From: BB31 sp964582525
GTDB lineage: Bacteria; Pseudomonadota; Gammaproteobacteria; Beggiatoales; Beggiatoaceae
Direction: 5' to 3'
NCBI GenBank assembly: GCA_964582525.1
Contig: CAZOSP010000004.1
Coordinates: forward strand, 6,542-70,541
Length of the DNA: 64,000 bases
The position numbers and the translations under genes are program-made. Positions 1 to 11,200 of this stretch are shown here, piece by piece. Below the pieces are notes generated by a model. It searched no databases and was not told the origin of the DNA. It saw only the letters and a list, made by a program, of their open reading frames with translations. Positions within the stretch are counted from its first letter, which is position 1, and each line of letters begins with the position of its first letter.

Positions 1-55
1 AATCACATTTTTAGCCCTAGAAAAATATATTTTTCATTCAAAAACACATTTTCTT

Positions 56-595
56 GTGTTTTTTATGCAATACTGTGCTTTATTTCCTTGTTCTAACCGT
101 TCAGCCTCCCACAGCCTCCAACAACTTGACGAAAACTACATCTTCTCTCTGGATGAAGAGAACGTTAGGCGGCTGTGCGTCACCATACTCAGCGACCTCA
201 AAGAAGCGCAGGAGCGGCTCAATCAGAATTCCACCAACAGCTCCGTACCGTCTGGTACTCAACCGCCGTGGTTTCATCCTGCGGAAAATACAAAGGATGA
301 AGAAGAGGACGGCGATACGTCAATTCCGCCGCCTCCCGATGATAAGGATGACAGCGACGAGTCAAGTACCCAAAAAACGGCTACCGAGTCTGACAAAGCC
401 GCCAGGTCCAGGTCCCCAAAAAAACCGCGTAACCCGGGTAAACAAACGGGTGACCAAGGTTTTGGACATCCCTATTCATTGTTATCCAAATATGACACAA
501 ATTCCACCGCTATTATTCACGCACATTCATCCATTGGTCATTTTTTATCATCTTTCACCAACACATCCCCAAACGGCGTGCGCACGCGGCGGTGA
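56..595 (+). pseudogene. IS66-family transposase, N-terminal remnant
   Basis: An open frame of about 179 codons (GTG at 56, ATG at 65). Residues 34-60 (LKEAQERLNQNSTNSS followed by PPW) and a later basic stretch (PKKPRNPGKQTGDQGFG) look like the N-terminal leucine-zipper/zinc-finger region of IS66 TnpC transposases, which typically read ERLNQNSSNSSKPPSSDPP and then KPGGQPGHKG. The frame loses resemblance after about position 475 and its end runs antisense into the neighbouring gene. The catalytic DDE domain is absent, and a full protein would be near 500 residues. I read this as the 5' remnant of an inserted element. The match is by motif only, and no terminal inverted repeats were identified. 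Confidence 0.6.
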
Positions 596-1032
596 CCGGG
601 GGGAATATCCTCATCATTAATCACCCGCGGCTTAAAGGCGGGTTGCGGTTTAGCGGCGACCGGTGGCGGTGGGGTATGTTGATTGGTAGGCATTGCCTGC
701 GATGGATGCGGCGGAGTTTTCGAGCTATCAGGCGATGGCGGCGCAGTACCCATGCTGTCCATGTTGATTTCAATCAGCTTATTTTCCTGGTTTTCCTGTC
801 CTTCTACTTTTTTCAGGCTACGCACAAAAATTTTGCGCGGCTCAATTCTTTCAATCAACCAATCATCCACCGTCGCTTGCGGTGCAACTCTAATAGGCTG
901 ATTTTTATAATTAATAAACGCATAACGCTGGTCGCCGATAATACCCACACCTTCCAATATCAAGCCTTGTTCAAGCGCGCCCAGCGAGCCGCCAAAGCCT
1001 AAAAAAACAACGATCAAAATGGTATTTTTCAT
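538..1032 (-). CDS. PulC/GspC-like periplasmic protein with Pro-rich tail
   Basis: 164 residues from the ATG at 1032, chosen because GAGGA precedes it and the protein then begins with a signal-like segment (MKNTILIVVFLGFGGSLGA). A small domain follows with the pattern GVGIIGDQRYAFINYKNQPIRV, then DDWLIERIEPRKIFVR. This resembles the homology region of type II secretion protein C (PulC/GspC), where a short beta unit states that a value is set by a peptide and returned as a conserved V-x-x-I-x-P-x-x-V turn. The second half is rich in Pro, Ser and Thr and ends basic. No other secretion genes are in the window, so a role in type II secretion or pilus assembly is inference. Convergent with the IS66 remnant. 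Confidence 0.5.
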   Translation of the reverse strand: MKNTILIVVFLGFGGSLGALEQGLILEGVGIIGDQRYAFINYKNQPIRVAPQATVDDWLIERIEPRKIFVRSLKKVEGQENQENKLIEINMDSMGTAPPSPDSSKTPPHPSQAMPTNQHTPPPPVAAKPQPAFKPRVINDEDIPPGHRRVRTPFGDVLVKDDKK

Positions 1033-1130
1033 CCGAAAATCCTCATAAATACATAGGTTGCTATTGGTTTTGCTGCACTTTACCATAGCTCATAGACATT
1101 CGATAAACAAAATTTGACAAGGACAAGGCA

Positions 1131-2129
1131 ATGAGTCTCAACACTGTTAAAGACTGGCTAAAACGCCAGCAAAACACTGTAGCGGAAAGCATTACGCGCT
1201 TCAAAAACAAAGACTTTATGGAAGCAGTGGTAGCCGGTTGCGCCTTAGTTGCGGCGGCGGATGGCGACATCAGCGCGGAAGAAAAGCAAAAAATGGCGGG
1301 CTTTATTAGCCGCAACGACGCGCTAAAGGTGTTTGACATGTCGCAAGTGATTGAACGCTTCAATGCGCAAGTTGAAAGTTTTGCATTTGACCACAGCATC
1401 GGCAAAGCGCAAGCCCTAAGAGTGATAGGGCGGCTTAAAAACAATCCCGAAGCAGGGCGTTTACTGGTGCGCGTCTGTTGCGCTATCGGCTTGGCAGATG
1501 GCGATTTTGATGCGGATGAACAGGCAGTGGTGCGAGACATTTGCGCCGAACTCGGGCTGCCCGCAGAAGACTTTGGTCTGACTGAAACGCCCGCCACCAA
1601 CTCTTCCGCAGACATGCCTAAACCCGCCGCGCCCCCAGTTGCACCCAGCCCAGTTGCACCCAGCCCAGCAGAGCCAGAGCCAAAAACAGAGCCACTGGTC
1701 AAACCGCCGCTTGAAACGCCCATGCCGCCAACCGCGTCTTATGTAACAGCCGCAGACAATAAAGCCTTTATGGAAGCCAGCACCGCCACCGCAGCCTTGT
1801 TGCTCACAGCCGATAATGATCATTCTGCGGCTAAACAACAGCAGGTACGAGAGGCTTTGACCCAACATCCGGCATTACAAAATTTTCCTGCTGAAATGCT
1901 CAATAAGCAATTTAAACGCGCCCTAGACAATCTGAGTTTTAATCGCACGATAGGCAAAGCGGATATTCAACAGCGTCTAAGCTGGTTGAAAAACCAGCCA
2001 GAAGCCGCGCAAGCGCTAGTACAAGTGTGTTTAGCCGTGAGTCGTAGCGATGGGCATTTCAGTCCGGCAGAACAACAGGAAATGCGCGAATTGTGTCAGT
2101 TGTTGGCGGTGGAGGCAAAAATCGCTTAA
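1131..2129 (+). CDS. Double TerB-domain protein
   Basis: 332 residues with two copies of a TerB-like helical domain. The first (about 25-145) carries the metal-binding signature ALVAAADGDISAEEKQ and a second acidic turn GLADGDFDADE. The second (about 210-330) keeps VSRSDGHFSPAEQ but has a degenerate first motif (LLTADNDHSAAKQQ). A Pro-rich linker (about 155-205) separates them and contains a perfect direct duplication encoding VAPSP twice. TerB proteins bind divalent metal and are linked to tellurite resistance and to membrane-associated stress and phage-defence complexes. No other ter genes are nearby, so its role here is unknown. A palindrome at 2163-2193 closes the gene. Confidence 0.8.
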   Translation: MSLNTVKDWLKRQQNTVAESITRFKNKDFMEAVVAGCALVAAADGDISAEEKQKMAGFISRNDALKVFDMSQVIERFNAQVESFAFDHSIGKAQALRVIGRLKNNPEAGRLLVRVCCAIGLADGDFDADEQAVVRDICAELGLPAEDFGLTETPATNSSADMPKPAAPPVAPSPVAPSPAEPEPKTEPLVKPPLETPMPPTASYVTAADNKAFMEASTATAALLLTADNDHSAAKQQQVREALTQHPALQNFPAEMLNKQFKRALDNLSFNRTIGKADIQQRLSWLKNQPEAAQALVQVCLAVSRSDGHFSPAEQQEMRELCQLLAVEAKIA

Positions 2130-2162
2130 ATGTCAGCCGATGTAAAAGTTAATGTGGGCTAT

Positions 2163-2193
2163 GACCTTCTAGGTTTTGAAAACCTAGAAGGTC
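2163..2193. repeat. Perfect 15-bp-arm palindrome, terminator-like
   Basis: Arms GACCTTCTAGGTTTT and AAAACCTAGAAGGTC are separated by a single base. It lies between two convergent genes (TerB protein and glnD), so it could end transcription from both sides. It belongs to a dispersed family: related palindromes occur at 32131-32159, 33014-33046 and 42334-42366, all intergenic. Confidence 0.75.
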
Positions 2194-2224
2194 TGAATCC
2201 TACAACTGATGCACTTTAGCTATA

Positions 2225-4921
2225 TTAAGCAGCGGAGGCTGCAAAATTTTTTAATTTGATGGTGTCAGCCTGCGCTTCATCGAGTAACACTGATAATCGT
2301 TCTTGTAAATGATCAAACTGATCCGGCAAATGCAGCGGACGATTATGTTTGTCGGTAATGTGAAAAACGTCTTCAACGCGAGTGCCAAAGGTAGCAATTT
2401 TAGCGTTCTTGACACGCACTTCGCATTGCATCATCGCTTGTGCAATACGCGATAAAACACCCGGACGGTCAGTCGTGACAATTTCCATCACCGTATGATT
2501 ATTAACAAAATCAACCTTAAAAACCACCCGCGTCGGCACGGTAAAATGTTTCACCTGTGGCGGTTGGCGGCGGTTAATCGTCGCAAAACTGGTTTCTGAT
2601 AGCAGTGCTTGCATCAGCCCGCAACGCACTATTTCCGCCCGCGCCGGGCTTTCTATCGGCTTACCGCCTTCTTCTAATACCGTGTAATTAATTAAAGTGC
2701 AATGCCCCCCCGCCGCGCCAACAATATAGGCATCAACAATGTTCAAATTTTGTTGCTCCAGATACAGGGTGGTATCGACAAACAAAGAATCCTTGTGTTC
2801 GGTGTAAATCATAAATTCCGTACAACCAAGCATTCCTTCACGAATTAAAACCAACGGTTGATTGGGGGGTTTATTTAACATGGCGCGGGTTTCGCGGGCA
2901 ATATTAACCGCCGTAGAACGCAAAAAATAATTGCGATTAATCGCCTGCCACAAATTTTCTACTGTTTCTTGCGCATAATCCTGTAGCAGATGCCAAGCTT
3001 CTGATTTAATGTCACGCACCCGCACATTTTTATCAATAGGATTTTGCAAGCCTTTGGCTAAAGCTTGCTTAGTTTTATGATACAAATTAGCTAACAAAGA
3101 AGACTTCCAGCTATTCCATAAAGTCGGATTGGTAGCACGAATATCCGCTACTGTAAGCAAATACAAATAATTCAAATGAGATTGATCAGTGACACGCTGC
3201 GCAAAAGCATTCACTACATCGGGATCAGAAATATCTTGTCGCTGCGCCGTGGTTGACATAATTAAATGATTTTTCACCAACCACGCCACCAAGCGACTGT
3301 CGTAATCGCTCAAACCATGTGCTTGACAAAATTCTAAAGCATCATGCTGCCCTAACGCGGAATGATCACCGCCACGTCCTTTAGCAATATCGTGAAACAA
3401 ACCCGCTAAATATAACAACTCCTGTTTAGGCAATTGCTGCATGATTTCTGAACATAAAGGAAATTCATCATAATATCTTTTAATGGTAAAACGACGCAGA
3501 TTGCGAATAACAAATAAAGTATGTTGATCAACGGTATAAACATGAAATAAATCATACTGCATTTGTCCGGTAACCTGTCCAAAGCTTGGCAAATACGCAG
3601 ACAATACGCCATAGCGACTCATCATACGGAAAGCACGGGTAATGCCCACAGGTTGACGAATAATTTCATAAAATACACTGCGGGCGCGCAAATCATTATG
3701 AAAAGCGGGATCAATCAAATAAGTATAATAACGCAATAAACGCGCAGTGCTGGCACGAATACCCTTAATTTCTGAATGATGCTGCATCATTAAAAATATT
3801 TCTAATAAAGCAAAGGGATAATCTAAAAATACTTTGTCATGCGTAATTTCAATAAATCCGTTGCGAATTTGAAAGCGTTTGCTTAAAGGTTTTACTTGCG
3901 TTGGACCCGAATACAAAATTGCCTCTTCAAACAACTGTAAAAGAATTTCATTTAAGCTACTAATCTCCCAAGCGGTACGATAATACTGCCGCATAAAATG
4001 CTCTACGCCCAAGCGTTTAGCATCATCTTCATAGCCAAATTTCTTTGCCAGCGTGCGTTGATAATCAAAGCCTAAACGATCTTCGTGGCGACCGGTTAAT
4101 TGATGCAACATATAGCGAATACACCAAAGAAATGCTTGCGCCTTGACTAACGCATTATATTCTTCTTCTGTCAGAAAGCCATGACGAATTAAATCATGCA
4201 AAGTATTTGAATTAAAATGACGTTTCGCCACCCAGGCCAGGGTTTGAATATCGCGTAAACCACCCGGTCCATCTTTAATGTTAGGTTCGAGATTATAAGC
4301 CGTATCATTAAACTTACGATGGCGCGTACATTGTTCTTCTTTTTTAGCCGCAAAAAAATCACGATCCGACCAGATTTGTTCGGGACGGCTTAAACACTGC
4401 ATGGCTTCAAATAAATACTCTGCACCAACCAATAAACGCGATTCAATTAAATTAGTAATCACGCTAATATCTTCTTCTGCCATCTGTTGACAAGCTTCTA
4501 AAGTTCTGACGCTATGTCCAACTTCTAAGCCAATATCCCACAGAAACATCAAAAATTGCTCTAAGCTGGTTTGCGTTTCTTTATCTAAATCATCTTCTAT
4601 CAAGATTAATAAATCAATATCTGAAGCGGGATGTAATTCCTTGCGCCCATAACCGCCAACAGCAATCAATGCAAGTTTTTCAGGATAAGCGCGAATATGT
4701 AAATGCCAGGCTTGACGGAGAATTTGATCCATGAACCAAGCGCGTTGTGGCACCACCTCTTGAGCAGATAAATGCACGGCAAAGCGTTCATTAAGCACCG
4801 AATCGCCTTGTTTTAAGGTTTGGCGAAAGAGTGCAATCGGTGAAGCAGATATTTGTAATTGAACATTAAAGCTTTGTTCATCAAAAAGCTGAGGATCAGT
4901 ATAGGTTTCGTCGTAATACAT
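2225..4921 (-). CDS. glnD: [Protein-PII] uridylyltransferase / uridylyl-removing enzyme
   Basis: 898 residues, close to the usual length of about 890. GlnD senses glutamine and adds or removes UMP on the PII proteins GlnB/GlnK, so it sits at the top of nitrogen control. Domains in order: nucleotidyltransferase with GGYGRKELHP and SDIDLLIL near residue 70; PII-uridylyltransferase helical region; HD domain with GLFHDIAKGRGGDHS near residue 510 (uridylyl removal); two C-terminal ACT domains, the second starting at TDRPGVLSRIAQAM. It is the last gene of a minus-strand series (hybrid kinase, scpB, glnD), 65 bp after scpB. Context matters because NifL/NifA, which respond to PII, lie at 33-36 kb. 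No strong Shine-Dalgarno precedes the chosen ATG. Confidence 0.96.
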   Translation of the reverse strand: MYYDETYTDPQLFDEQSFNVQLQISASPIALFRQTLKQGDSVLNERFAVHLSAQEVVPQRAWFMDQILRQAWHLHIRAYPEKLALIAVGGYGRKELHPASDIDLLILIEDDLDKETQTSLEQFLMFLWDIGLEVGHSVRTLEACQQMAEEDISVITNLIESRLLVGAEYLFEAMQCLSRPEQIWSDRDFFAAKKEEQCTRHRKFNDTAYNLEPNIKDGPGGLRDIQTLAWVAKRHFNSNTLHDLIRHGFLTEEEYNALVKAQAFLWCIRYMLHQLTGRHEDRLGFDYQRTLAKKFGYEDDAKRLGVEHFMRQYYRTAWEISSLNEILLQLFEEAILYSGPTQVKPLSKRFQIRNGFIEITHDKVFLDYPFALLEIFLMMQHHSEIKGIRASTARLLRYYTYLIDPAFHNDLRARSVFYEIIRQPVGITRAFRMMSRYGVLSAYLPSFGQVTGQMQYDLFHVYTVDQHTLFVIRNLRRFTIKRYYDEFPLCSEIMQQLPKQELLYLAGLFHDIAKGRGGDHSALGQHDALEFCQAHGLSDYDSRLVAWLVKNHLIMSTTAQRQDISDPDVVNAFAQRVTDQSHLNYLYLLTVADIRATNPTLWNSWKSSLLANLYHKTKQALAKGLQNPIDKNVRVRDIKSEAWHLLQDYAQETVENLWQAINRNYFLRSTAVNIARETRAMLNKPPNQPLVLIREGMLGCTEFMIYTEHKDSLFVDTTLYLEQQNLNIVDAYIVGAAGGHCTLINYTVLEEGGKPIESPARAEIVRCGLMQALLSETSFATINRRQPPQVKHFTVPTRVVFKVDFVNNHTVMEIVTTDRPGVLSRIAQAMMQCEVRVKNAKIATFGTRVEDVFHITDKHNRPLHLPDQFDHLQERLSVLLDEAQADTIKLKNFAASAA

Positions 4922-4986
4922 GAGAGATATACAATTAGAGAGTTAAATGTGAATTAGGAATGTTCACAAAAGCCAACAGGTTTTGG

Positions 4987-5790
4987 TTAATCTGAATTTT
5001 TTATTTCTAACGAGTCAGTTTCTTCTTCACTAGAAATAGCAACATTGGCAGTCACCACTGCTTCAGCTTCACTACTTTCCTGTGCCGCTTGCTGCTGTGC
5101 CATTTTTTCAGCCGCTTCAACAGCCAAACGCCGCAGCTCTTGTTCTGCTTGTTGATGTTCCTCATCAGCTTGTTTTAAGCGTTCCTGCATAGAATGCTCT
5201 GCCTCTTCATTTAAACGCTGATTTTCTTCTAAAGCCGTATCTTTTAATGCCTCTAAGGTAGGCAAATCGTTCAGTTCTTTTAAGCTAAACTGATCTAAAA
5301 AAGCCGTTGTTGTACCATATAAACGCGGATGTCCCACGGTGTTTTTTTGCCCCACCACACGAATCCAACCATAGTCCAACAATTTTTTCATAATCTCAGA
5401 ACTCACGCTAACACCACGAATTTTCTCAATGTCACTGCGTGTAATCGGTTGTCGATAAGCAATCAATGCCAAAGTTTCTAGCAGCGCACGCGAATAACGC
5501 GACGCTTTTGCAGTCCATAAATTCGCAATATGTGGCGCAATCTCTTGTTTAACCTGATAACGCCAACCGCTGGCAACTTCAATGAGTTCAACACAGCGAG
5601 ATTCAGACTCTCTTTGTAATTGCTGTAAGACTGGAGGAATACGTTTTTTAGCCACTTTACGCTCTTCATTGGCAAGTTCTTCATTATCATTAGCCGTTAC
5701 AAATAATTCACTCAATTGTTCTAATGTTAAAGGGCGACCGGCAGCCAGTAATGCAGCCTCAATAATATGTTGTAATTGATGATCAGACAT
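4987..5790 (-). CDS. scpB: Segregation and condensation protein B
   Basis: 267 residues. ScpB is the winged-helix (kleisin-associated) subunit of the SMC-ScpAB chromosome condensation complex. Diagnostic segments are HIIEAALLAAGRPL at the start, then ETLALIAYRQPITRSDIEKIRG and GWIRVVGQKNTVGHPRLYGTT, ending in FLDQFSLKELNDLP. After about residue 180 there is an unusual acidic, Gln/Glu-rich coiled-coil tail of roughly 85 residues that many ScpB proteins lack. The start overlaps the end of the upstream hybrid kinase by 8 bp, implying translational coupling. ScpA is not next to it; its usual neighbour is replaced by signalling genes. Confidence 0.95.
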   Translation of the reverse strand: MSDHQLQHIIEAALLAAGRPLTLEQLSELFVTANDNEELANEERKVAKKRIPPVLQQLQRESESRCVELIEVASGWRYQVKQEIAPHIANLWTAKASRYSRALLETLALIAYRQPITRSDIEKIRGVSVSSEIMKKLLDYGWIRVVGQKNTVGHPRLYGTTTAFLDQFSLKELNDLPTLEALKDTALEENQRLNEEAEHSMQERLKQADEEHQQAEQELRRLAVEAAEKMAQQQAAQESSEAEAVVTANVAISSEEETDSLEIKNSD

Positions 5791-8194
5791 GCTTTTTGCT
5801 TTGTAAAAAATCTCTAAGTTCTTTAATTAAAAAATTATCTGCAAAATCGATAATTTTAGTATAAAAACTGGACAATGTAGGTTGTTTTTTTAATTCCTCT
5901 TGAGCCAGCTCCATAACCCCTTGGATATGCCCTAAACGCGCCAGTTCTATTAACTGCGTAACAATCGCCGCTTCAGGGAAAACAAGCTGTTGAGATTCTT
6001 CATGGTGAGATGCTTCTGTGCTTTCATCGCTGTCGGCATATTCCCATTCTATCCCCGCTAAAGTTTTTAAGGTATCTAAAAAAGTTTGATGCTTAAAAGG
6101 TTTCTCTATAAAACCATTAGCCCCAACTGCCAATGCGTGGGCTTTTTGTTCTTCTGTCACTGTCGCCGAAATTGCAATAATACAGCAAGTATGACCATCC
6201 GGCAGTTGGCGTAATTGTGTTATACCCATAAAACCATCGATTTTTGGCATGACTAAATCAATCAGCACAATATCAGGTTTATGCTGCGCAGCATGACTTA
6301 AAGCAGTATTGACATCCTTAAAAGTATGCACTAAAAATCCCAGTTGTTTTAACCAATCCGCCAATACCGTGCGATTATTAACCACATCATCAACAATCAT
6401 CATTCGGCGTTGTTTACCATGATAGTGAATGGCAATGCGTTTTTTTTGTGTTTCCTGTATTTCCTGTCCAGCCAGTTTCCACTTTTGCAGAGGTGCTTGA
6501 ATAAAGAATTTGAAAATACTGCCATTACCAATATGACTTTCAACATCTAAATGTCCTCCCATCATATCTACCAAGCGGCGACTAATGGGCAAACCCAATC
6601 CTGAGCCTTCAATATATTTTTGCGTGCCAACCTGTTGAAAAGGCTCAAAAATAGCTGTTAAATCTTCAGTATTAATACCACAGCCGGTATCATGAATTTC
6701 AAAAAATAGCAATCCTTCATGCCAAGCAATGCCGAGGCTAATTTCTCCATATTCAGTAAACTTAAACGCATTATTCAATAAATTTAGCAATACTTGACGT
6801 AAGCGTTTTTCATCTGTACTAACGATCACCGGAATCTTGTTCTTTTGAAAGTTTTCTTGAAAAGGTAACGGATTAATTTTAAAGGCTATTTGTTTTTGCT
6901 CAGCGCGTAATTGAAACAATTGTGCTATATCCTGCATCAGTCCCGGCAAATAGACATCTGTATTCACGACTTCTAAACGCTCTGCTTCAATTTTAGATAA
7001 ATCTAAAATATCATTAATTAACTGCAATAAATGTTCACCACTGCGTTCAATAATTTTAATTTGCTGACGTACATCCGTATCAACGTGTAAATTACGATCT
7101 AATAACTGGGTGTAGCCTAAAATAGCATTTAATGGAGTACGCAATTCATGACTCATATTGGCTAGAAAGGCACTTTTAGCACGATTAGCCGTTTCTGCAT
7201 CATCTTTTGCTTGCCGTAGTTGTATTTCTGTATTTTTTAGCTGATTAATGTCTACCATAAAGCCCGACAAATACAGCACAGAACTTTGACTAATTTTGGT
7301 TGTGACAATATTTTTTAACCAAATATAGGTGTCTTTAGTAGTGCGCATACGGTATTCAAAGGCTTGTTGTTGGTTATTATTGATAGCGGTTTGCAACAGC
7401 TCTTGCAAAATGAGTTTATCATCGGGATGTACGGTTTGGCGAAAAAAATCTAAATCTTGCCACTTGCCTAAAGGGTATCCTAATAAATTCTCGGCATGAG
7501 GCGATACATAAGTAAAACGCTTGTCAGCAATATTATAAGACCAGGCAATGGCATTAATATTTTCTACTAATGAACGAAAGCGTAATTCACTTTCTCGTAA
7601 AGCCATTTCTGCACGTTTTTGCGCACTAATATCACTTACAGAAATAAAGCACAGTGAATGCTCTTCTTTTTTGTTAGAGGTAAATAAGCGCGCATGGATA
7701 CTGACAAAAACTGCATGGTTATTGATTTCATGCAATAAATGTAATTCAATGCTATCTTGTATGCTCTCGTTATTAAAAACATGTCGCAAAAAATGCTTAA
7801 ACTGCACTTGATCTTGTTTGCTTAAGTATTTATAGATAGACTGCTTACAAAGGTTTCGAGTTTGCGTTTGGAATAAATGACCGGCAGCGAAATTAGCCGC
7901 TTCAATAATCCCTTTTTCATTAATACTTAAATACGCTATCGGCGCAAAATCAAATAATTGTTGATAACTATTACGCGACAACTGCAAATCAGACTGTATT
8001 GCTTTTAATGTATCATTTTGTGAACGCAATTCTTCTTGATGTTCATGCAGAGATTCAAGTGCATGATGCAAACGATGATTGGGTTCTTGCAACGCGGTGT
8101 TTTCACTCTGTAATTTTTGATTTTCTGCTAGTAAAGCTTGATATTGCTCCAGCAGACCTTGATAATCCAAAACTTGTTCAGCAGTATTTGACAT
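5783..8194 (-). CDS. PAS-containing hybrid sensor histidine kinase with receiver domain
   Basis: 803 residues from the ATG at 8194; a second ATG lies three codons upstream at 8203. Order: N-terminal coiled coil (about 10-65), PAS (from NSYQQLFDFAPIAYLS), a second PAS/PAC (from LRFRSLVENINAIAWS), HisKA with phospho-acceptor His349 in MSHELRTPLN, HATPase with NNAFKF, DTGCGI and GSGLGLPIS, a receiver with Asp646 in VLIDLVMPKIDG, and a helical C-terminus. No membrane segment is evident, so it should be cytosolic. It is divergent from a CheB-CheR-PAS protein with only 77 bp between the starts, and its 3' end overlaps scpB. The ligand is unknown. Confidence 0.92.
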   Translation of the reverse strand: MSNTAEQVLDYQGLLEQYQALLAENQKLQSENTALQEPNHRLHHALESLHEHQEELRSQNDTLKAIQSDLQLSRNSYQQLFDFAPIAYLSINEKGIIEAANFAAGHLFQTQTRNLCKQSIYKYLSKQDQVQFKHFLRHVFNNESIQDSIELHLLHEINNHAVFVSIHARLFTSNKKEEHSLCFISVSDISAQKRAEMALRESELRFRSLVENINAIAWSYNIADKRFTYVSPHAENLLGYPLGKWQDLDFFRQTVHPDDKLILQELLQTAINNNQQQAFEYRMRTTKDTYIWLKNIVTTKISQSSVLYLSGFMVDINQLKNTEIQLRQAKDDAETANRAKSAFLANMSHELRTPLNAILGYTQLLDRNLHVDTDVRQQIKIIERSGEHLLQLINDILDLSKIEAERLEVVNTDVYLPGLMQDIAQLFQLRAEQKQIAFKINPLPFQENFQKNKIPVIVSTDEKRLRQVLLNLLNNAFKFTEYGEISLGIAWHEGLLFFEIHDTGCGINTEDLTAIFEPFQQVGTQKYIEGSGLGLPISRRLVDMMGGHLDVESHIGNGSIFKFFIQAPLQKWKLAGQEIQETQKKRIAIHYHGKQRRMMIVDDVVNNRTVLADWLKQLGFLVHTFKDVNTALSHAAQHKPDIVLIDLVMPKIDGFMGITQLRQLPDGHTCCIIAISATVTEEQKAHALAVGANGFIEKPFKHQTFLDTLKTLAGIEWEYADSDESTEASHHEESQQLVFPEAAIVTQLIELARLGHIQGVMELAQEELKKQPTLSSFYTKIIDFADNFLIKELRDFLQSKKHV

Positions 8195-8271
8195 TTTATG
8201 CAATCCCTTGTATGCAGTTTTAATTAAGTTTTACTGTGTCACACAATTTTCTCTACAAAGCAGGTCATACT

Positions 8272-11200
8272 ATGGCAGATAACACAATGCTACAAGCACC
8301 CACCCATTATGTAGGCGTTGGGGCATCCGCAGGCGGCTTAGAAGCCATTGAGAGCTTTTTCAAAAATATGCCAGCAGATAGCGGATTAGCTTTCGTGGTA
8401 GTGCAGCACCTATCGCCCGACTACAAAAGTCTGATGGTGGAACTCTTGTCTAAGCATACAGAAATGCCGGTGCATCGTATTACCGAAGGTATCACCATTG
8501 AGGCTAACAGCATATACCTAATTCCGCCCAAGAAAAACCTCACTATTTTTCATGGTAAGTTATTGTTGTTAGAGCAAGATTATTCTCGCGGTATCAATTT
8601 ACCCATTGATGTTTTTTTGCGCTCACTGGCAGAAGATCAAGCCGAAAAATCCGTTGCTATTATTTTGTCTGGCACGGGTAGCGATGGCGTGCGCGGCATT
8701 CGCGCCATCAAAGAGTTAGGCGGTATGGTGATGGTGCAAGACGAAGAATCTGCCAAATTTGATGGAATGCCGCGCAGCGCGATTGCCACAGGGTTACCGG
8801 ATTTTATTTTACCGCCGAATGAAATGCCACAACAATTATTATCTTTTGTCAACCACCCTTATGCCTCAAAAACCCATGTTGAACCCAAATTATTGACCAA
8901 TGAAGATGGTTTAACTCGCATTTTCGCGCTGTTGCGTGAGCGCACTAAAGTTGATTTCACCTATTACAAACCCAGTACCGTGGTGCGGCGGATTGAACGC
9001 CGCATGAGTGTTAATCAAATTCATGAATTGCGTGATTATGTGCATTTCATGGAAGGTTATCCCAAAGAAATCAATACCCTATACCGAGAATTATTAATTG
9101 GTGTCACCAATTTCTTTCGGGATGCCGAAGCGTTCAAGGATTTAGAAGAGCGCTGGCTGCCTCAATTACTTGAAAAAAACGACAACCCTGAAATTCGTTT
9201 CTGGGTAGCGGCTTGCTCTACTGGCGAAGAAGCTTATTCATTAGCTATTTTAGCGCAAGAATGTATGGAACGCTTAAATCGTTCTTTTAATATTAAAATT
9301 TTTGCCACAGATGTTGATCGGGATGCCATTATGCAGGCGGGCAATGGAGTCTATCCGGAAAGCATTGCGGCTGATGTTTCCGCTCATTTATTAAGCAAAT
9401 ACTTTCATCGACGCGAAGATAGTTTTCAAATCACGCGCCGTATTCGGGAAATGGTGGTATTTGCGCAACATAATTTAATTAAAGACCCGCCTTTTACCAA
9501 TATCGATCTGATTTCTTGTCGCAATGTGCTGATTTACTTGCAACCGGTGTTGCAGAAAAAAGTGTTGGAACAATTTAATTTCTCCTTAAATCATTCTGGT
9601 TTATTATTTCTCGGCAGTAGTGAAAGTGTCGGCGATATGAGTAAGCATTTTGAATTGGTGAATAATAAATGGCGTATTCATCAATTAAAAGAGAAACGTC
9701 GCTCAAACAAATTTACCCGTGAATTTAGTGAGCAAATTTCAGTCAATTACGGGGTTTCTAGCATGTCTTTACATCAGTCAGGTAGTCGTGTCAACTGGCG
9801 ACAAAATACTGAAGAAAGAATGCTTAATCGCCTGTTACAAGACGTGGTTGAAGAATACATGCCTTTAACCGTTATTGTGAATGAAGAATTTGAACCTTTA
9901 CACGTTTTGGGCGATGCTGCTGGATTTTTCACCCTGCCCAGAGGTAAAGCCGTGCATGACATTACTAAAATGGCAGCACGAGAACTCAGTATTCCTTTAG
10001 CCACTTCTTTGCAAAAAGTCTTCAAAAGCCGTGAAGAAATAAGCTACAATAATATCCGCATCAAGGATAAACATGATGCCGAGCGGTTGATTAAAATTCG
10101 TATTCGTTTATTGCCCGAACGCAAAGGACAAGAACCTTTAGCAGTGATTTTATTAGAAGAAGTTGTCACGGCACAAACGGATGCCAATATCAATGTTATC
10201 AGCTATGATTTAGGGCATGAAGCAGAGCAGCGGATTAATGATTTAGAATTAGAATTGCAATTTACCCGTGAAAATCTACAAGCGACTATAGAAGAGCTAG
10301 AAACTTCCAATGAAGAATTACAAGCCACCAATGAAGAGTTGCTGGCGAGTAACGAAGAGCTGCAAAGCACTAACGAAGAGTTGCAATCTGTCAATGAAGA
10401 ACTGCACACAGTCAATGCCGAGCATCAAAGCAAAATTTTAGAATTGACCGAGTTGACTAATGACTTAGATAATTTATTAAGCAGCTCACAGGTTGGCACA
10501 GTGTTTTTGGATGAAGAATTAATTATTCGTCGTTTTACCCCAGCCGTCACGCGACTATTTAATTTTCTTGAAAATGACATAGGTCGTCCACTCTCACATA
10601 TTTCACACCGTTTTCATTTTGAATTAATGTCAGTATTGAAAGAAGTACAAATCAATAATACGGCTATTCAAAAAGAAGTATGTGCTGAAGATGGCAGTTT
10701 TTATTTGATGAATGTACAGCCCTATCAAATAGGACCTGAAATCTATGCCGGCATTGTCTTAAACTTTGTAGATATTACCAATCTGAAGACCGTGGAAGCC
10801 GAGCTTAAACTCAGCGAAGAACGCTATGTACTGGCACAGAAAGCAGCTAAAATTGGCAGTTGGGATTGGGATATTGCCAGTAATCAATTAGTCTGGTCAG
10901 ATATGGTTGAACCCATGTTTGGTTTCAAGGCAGGAGAATTTCCGGGAACTTACGAATCTTTTATAAAATTAGTCCATCCTGAAGATCGTCCTTTATTACA
11001 ACAGCGCGTAGAAATCTGTCTGAATGAAGACAAACCCTACAATGTTGAACATCGCATTGTATGGCGTGATGGGTCTGTGCATTGGGTGAATGAAACCGGA
11101 CATGTGTATCGAGATGAAAACGGCAAACCTTTGCGCATGATGGGCGTGGTGCGCGACATTACCGAACAAAAATATATGGAAAAAGACTTAAATAAAAGCA

